A stretch of 7,508 nucleotides of DNA from Methanothrix sp. (GTDB taxonomy: Archaea > Halobacteriota > Methanosarcinia > Methanotrichales > Methanotrichaceae), in contig JAJRAX010000137.1 in the NCBI GenBank assembly GCA_028679775.1, positions 1 through 7,508 of the forward strand, given 5' to 3'. Of the stretch, positions 4,969 to 7,508 are shown piece by piece; the first letter of the stretch is position 1, and each line of letters opens with the position of its first letter. Made by a program: the position numbers and the translations under genes. Below the pieces are notes generated by a model. It did no database searches. It saw only the letters and a list, made by a program, of their open reading frames with translations, and was not told the origin of the DNA.

Positions 4969-7508
4969 CAGAGTGGATATGAGATCAGAAATGCTATTGT
5001 AAGTCCGGAGTACGGCAATGAGGATTTCAGCTATTCGGCTGAGGTATGGATGAGCGACCAGGCAGCCGGCGAGGTTGGCGCTCTTGCAGTAACCCAATTC
5101 AGTTTAAAGCTGAACATTTACAACGACGGCAAGCTCGTCCATTCTGATTCCTCAGATCAGAGGGGAATGGCAAAGAGCACTTTTCTCTTCGGCCCCTACA
5201 ATTTTAAAAATAGGTTCGGCATATCTGAGACCGAAAATGCAACATTTGAGTTCGTTTTCTATGCAGCAGGCTCGCAGGTTGCAAAGACAAAGAGACTGCT
5301 GGGCCCAATTGTCAAGCCCCCAAATCTGACGGGCACTCCGTTGTTTGATAGAACTCCTTATTTCTTCCAGGGCCTCTCCGTCTCAGCAGGCTTTCGAGAT
5401 ATGAACGGCCTTGACCCCAAGCCGACCTGCCACCTTGTGATCTCGGGCCCGCTTGGAACCGGCGAAAAGAGAACCTGGGAAACGGCAGATGTCACCTGCC
5501 GCTCCTCAGGCAATAGCGCCTACACCTGCACACTCAATGAAGACCTCTCCCAATACAGAGACGGCGGAAACTTCAGCTTCAAGATTGTCTACAACAACCT
5601 CAAGGTAGAGCCCCTCAGCTTTGGCCCTTACAATATCACCCTTCGGCCTTATACTCCTGCGGCTGACAGCTTAAAGATAGATAAAAATCTCGATTACACC
5701 AATTTCACCATTTCTGCGACAGTAAAAGATGCCTCTGCAAAGCTGGAAGAAAGCCTTCCGCAAGGCCGGCTCATAATAAGCCGTCCTGGCAAGGCAGAAG
5801 TCGCTTATGTTTCAACCGAGCCGGAGATTCTCGGCGAGAAGGCGGTCTTCAGGTGGACGGCTGAGAACGATCCGGCCCTTTTCAATAGGAGCGATGTAGA
5901 TCTGAGCAAGATTGCGCCGTTTTCTGCCAGATTGGAGTACACGAACGAAAGATGGAACTTCTCAGCCATGAGCCCGACTGCGAGCTTCAACGTCGTAGAG
6001 GAGGTTCCAAAGCTGATCAATCCATCAATTCCAGAAAACGTTTACGTCTCCTCTGGAGAGATATCCTCTCAGGAGATGGCTGTGACCGTCGCCTTTTCCA
6101 AGGGTCCGGGAGATCTCGATGTAAGGCTCGCCGGCCCCTCAATGGATTATGAGTCCACAAACGCTCCAACTCCGCTGGGCGGAAACAAGTATCAGTACCG
6201 CTGGCAGGTCGAATTCGATGACAGCCACGTCAATAACAATTACACGCTATCCATGTCCTTCGTCCATGATCAGGTTGAAGGTGGCAGATACGATTTCGAT
6301 GATAGGACCATACATGTCTCCCCGGTCTCAGTCAGGTTCCTGGAGGCCAGCGTCGATTCTTCTGCCGGATGGTGGAATGACAGCTACACTTACTCGCTCA
6401 AGATGGACACCACAGTTCCAGTCAAGGTTCAACTCCAGGTCTATGACCCATGCAGCAGTGACTGGATCAAGAAGCAGACCAAGGACGTGGCTGTAGGGAC
6501 TGCCACGGCCATCAACTGGACACTGGTGCCTTTTGCCTTTGAATGTCAGGAGATGGCAGGGCAGAACGCAAAGTACAGGTTCAAGGCCATCTTCGCCGGG
6601 GAAGAGATCGCATCATCCAGGGCTTATGATGGTCCGAACTTCCTCGGAGCCAAGCCTGCTCTGGTATCCATTTTGCCTGATGGCGATCCAATGGTCGTCT
6701 ACGTATCAGACGAGGCAGCTTCCAGCAGCGTTTCTGCGACAGTCGAGTATGCAGCCGGACAGGGCCAGGCCACTCTTCGTCTGGCGGGGCCGGACGGGAC
6801 TCTGAAGGTGGATGAGCAGAGCCGCGGAGTTGCTCTTGGCGCAAACAGGTACAGATACGACTGGAGCCTGCCCTTCAGTCTTGAGGACGCGGATAAGAGC
6901 TTCAATTTGAGCCTCACTTACCAGCACCCCACGCTTTCAAGCGAGTATCCGCTGGCCGAAAGGACTGTCGTTGTTCGGCCCATCTCAATTGAGTTTGGAG
7001 AGGAAGCTGCTTCGGTTTCGCCAGACAAGGGAAGATGGAATGATACTTTTGCCTATTCAGTGCCCGTGACATCCAGTGTGGATGCCACAGCCAAGCTGCA
7101 GGTCTACAATCCCTGTTCTCGCACATGGGCGGAGAGGGCATCTGGAAAAATCTCTGCAGGCGAGGGAATGCTCAACATGACTGCGAAGCCGTTCAAGAGC
7201 AAGTGCGCTGATTCGGAAGGAGATGAGGCCATCTATCGTTTCGTTGCCAGCTTCGAGGGTAATTCCTTCGAGTCAGAAGTTCATTACGGTCCAAGCATCA
7301 GTGGCGGAAAGCCTGAACTGATTTCAGTGGACTACGATCCGGTGTTGCATGTGTCCGTTGATTCGCCCGCTTATCAGTCTGTCAAGTCGATAGTTGACCT
7401 GCCGCAGGGACAGGATGCGATGGAGATCACCACAGTCGGTCCGAATAAGAGTCCCGTTACCGAAGAGATGAATGGTGTCTATCTGGGTGCAACTCGATAC
7501 CTATACAC
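4837..7508 (+). CDS. Large secreted repeat glycoprotein, 5' part only (runs off the window)
   Basis: An open frame of at least 890 codons with no stop before the window edge. ATG 4837 is the first ATG after the in-frame TAA at 4798-4800; TTG 4816 is an alternative. Residues 1-44 form a signal peptide: long basic n-region (KSSKRNGSR), hydrophobic core L23-A39, likely cleavage after A43 or A44. The remainder is beta-rich, with two alternating domain types of about 100-120 residues: B at about 48-165, A-like at 166-285 and 286-391, A at 392-494, B at 495-605, A at 606-715, B at 716-824, then a partial A. The last A+B pairs are clear tandem repeats. There are 14 N-X-S/T sequons and one cysteine pair per well-preserved B domain. 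No enzyme motif is visible. Inference: an exported, glycosylated cell-surface or sheath protein with Ig-like domains. No named family recognised; the C-terminal anchor is not in the window. Confidence 0.85.
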   Translation, partial: MIDNVSELCPSLFKSSKRNGSRLALFLLFISTISALALAPTCAAQSGYEIRNAIVSPEYGNEDFSYSAEVWMSDQAAGEVGALAVTQFSLKLNIYNDGKLVHSDSSDQRGMAKSTFLFGPYNFKNRFGISETENATFEFVFYAAGSQVAKTKRLLGPIVKPPNLTGTPLFDRTPYFFQGLSVSAGFRDMNGLDPKPTCHLVISGPLGTGEKRTWETADVTCRSSGNSAYTCTLNEDLSQYRDGGNFSFKIVYNNLKVEPLSFGPYNITLRPYTPAADSLKIDKNLDYTNFTISATVKDASAKLEESLPQGRLIISRPGKAEVAYVSTEPEILGEKAVFRWTAENDPALFNRSDVDLSKIAPFSARLEYTNERWNFSAMSPTASFNVVEEVPKLINPSIPENVYVSSGEISSQEMAVTVAFSKGPGDLDVRLAGPSMDYESTNAPTPLGGNKYQYRWQVEFDDSHVNNNYTLSMSFVHDQVEGGRYDFDDRTIHVSPVSVRFLEASVDSSAGWWNDSYTYSLKMDTTVPVKVQLQVYDPCSSDWIKKQTKDVAVGTATAINWTLVPFAFECQEMAGQNAKYRFKAIFAGEEIASSRAYDGPNFLGAKPALVSILPDGDPMVVYVSDEAASSSVSATVEYAAGQGQATLRLAGPDGTLKVDEQSRGVALGANRYRYDWSLPFSLEDADKSFNLSLTYQHPTLSSEYPLAERTVVVRPISIEFGEEAASVSPDKGRWNDTFAYSVPVTSSVDATAKLQVYNPCSRTWAERASGKISAGEGMLNMTAKPFKSKCADSEGDEAIYRFVASFEGNSFESEVHYGPSISGGKPELISVDYDPVLHVSVDSPAYQSVKSIVDLPQGQDAMEITTVGPNKSPVTEEMNGVYLGATRYLY
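6010..7508 (+). repeat. Tandem two-domain protein repeats, about 214-222 residues per unit
   Basis: Unit 1 spans about 6010-6651, unit 2 about 6652-7308, and unit 3 starts at 7309 and is cut off. Equivalent motifs are: PKL / KPAL / KPEL at the unit start; LAGP / LAGP / TVGP at 6127, 6781 and 7432; LGGNKYQYRW / LGANRYRYDW / LGATRYLY; WWNDSYTYS / RWNDTFAYS; QVYDPCS / QVYNPCS; and YRFKAIFAG / YRFVASFEG. LAGP motifs are 654 nt apart and the next GP is 651 nt on. The repeat is clear in protein and largely degenerate in DNA, so the duplications are old or have diverged quickly. Confidence 0.85.

Noticed and set aside
4797..5018. Minus-strand frame of 73 codons over the start of the secreted-protein gene
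   Set aside because: It is antisense to the signal peptide and covers the promoter region; no motif supports it.
5952..6805. Several plus-strand frames of 66-115 codons within the secreted-protein gene
   Set aside because: They are out of frame with the 890-codon frame, whose internal repeats and sequon conservation show which frame is translated.
1..7508. CRISPR arrays, tRNA or rRNA genes, insertion sequences, phage genes or defence systems
   Set aside because: No short direct repeats with spacers, no cloverleaf sequence, no transposase or integrase motifs and no terminal inverted repeats were seen.

Overview
The window looks like a chromosomal segment of a methanogenic archaeon. The strongest sign is a full-length Mmp10, the B12-dependent radical SAM enzyme that methylates an arginine of methyl-coenzyme M reductase and occurs essentially only in methanogens and their relatives. 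Other archaeal signs are TATA-box promoters, T-rich terminators and an archaeal-type RNase HII. The moderate G+C content and the mix of genes would suit Methanothrix/Methanosaeta or a related Methanosarcinales lineage, but the genus is an inference.

Layout: mmp10 (16-1233, +) converges on a class I SAM-dependent methyltransferase (1298-2083, -), with a small hairpin between them. A compact 49-bp divergent promoter region with one TATA-like element separates that methyltransferase from a flavodoxin-fold oxidoreductase (2133-2843, +). The oxidoreductase is followed after 1 nt by rnhB, RNase HII (2845-3477, +), so the two are probably cotranscribed. A class V PLP aminotransferase (3518-4663, +) comes next with its own TATA box, which lies in the last codons of rnhB. 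An AT-rich 173-bp intergenic region (4664-4836) holds T-tract terminators, a stable hairpin and a promoter. The last third (4837 to the window edge) is the 5' part of one very large secreted protein that runs off the window without a stop.

The genes do not form one obvious pathway. mmp10 serves maturation of the methanogenesis enzyme, rnhB serves genome maintenance, and the aminotransferase serves amino-acid metabolism (serine/alanine/glycine type). The two remaining enzymes have no assignable substrate. The most unusual object is the secreted protein. It has a signal peptide, at least 14 N-glycosylation sequons and two alternating beta-sandwich-like domain types that form tandem units of roughly 214-222 residues, with sequons and a cysteine pair kept at equivalent positions. 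It is most likely a cell-surface or sheath-associated glycoprotein. I do not recognise it as a named family.
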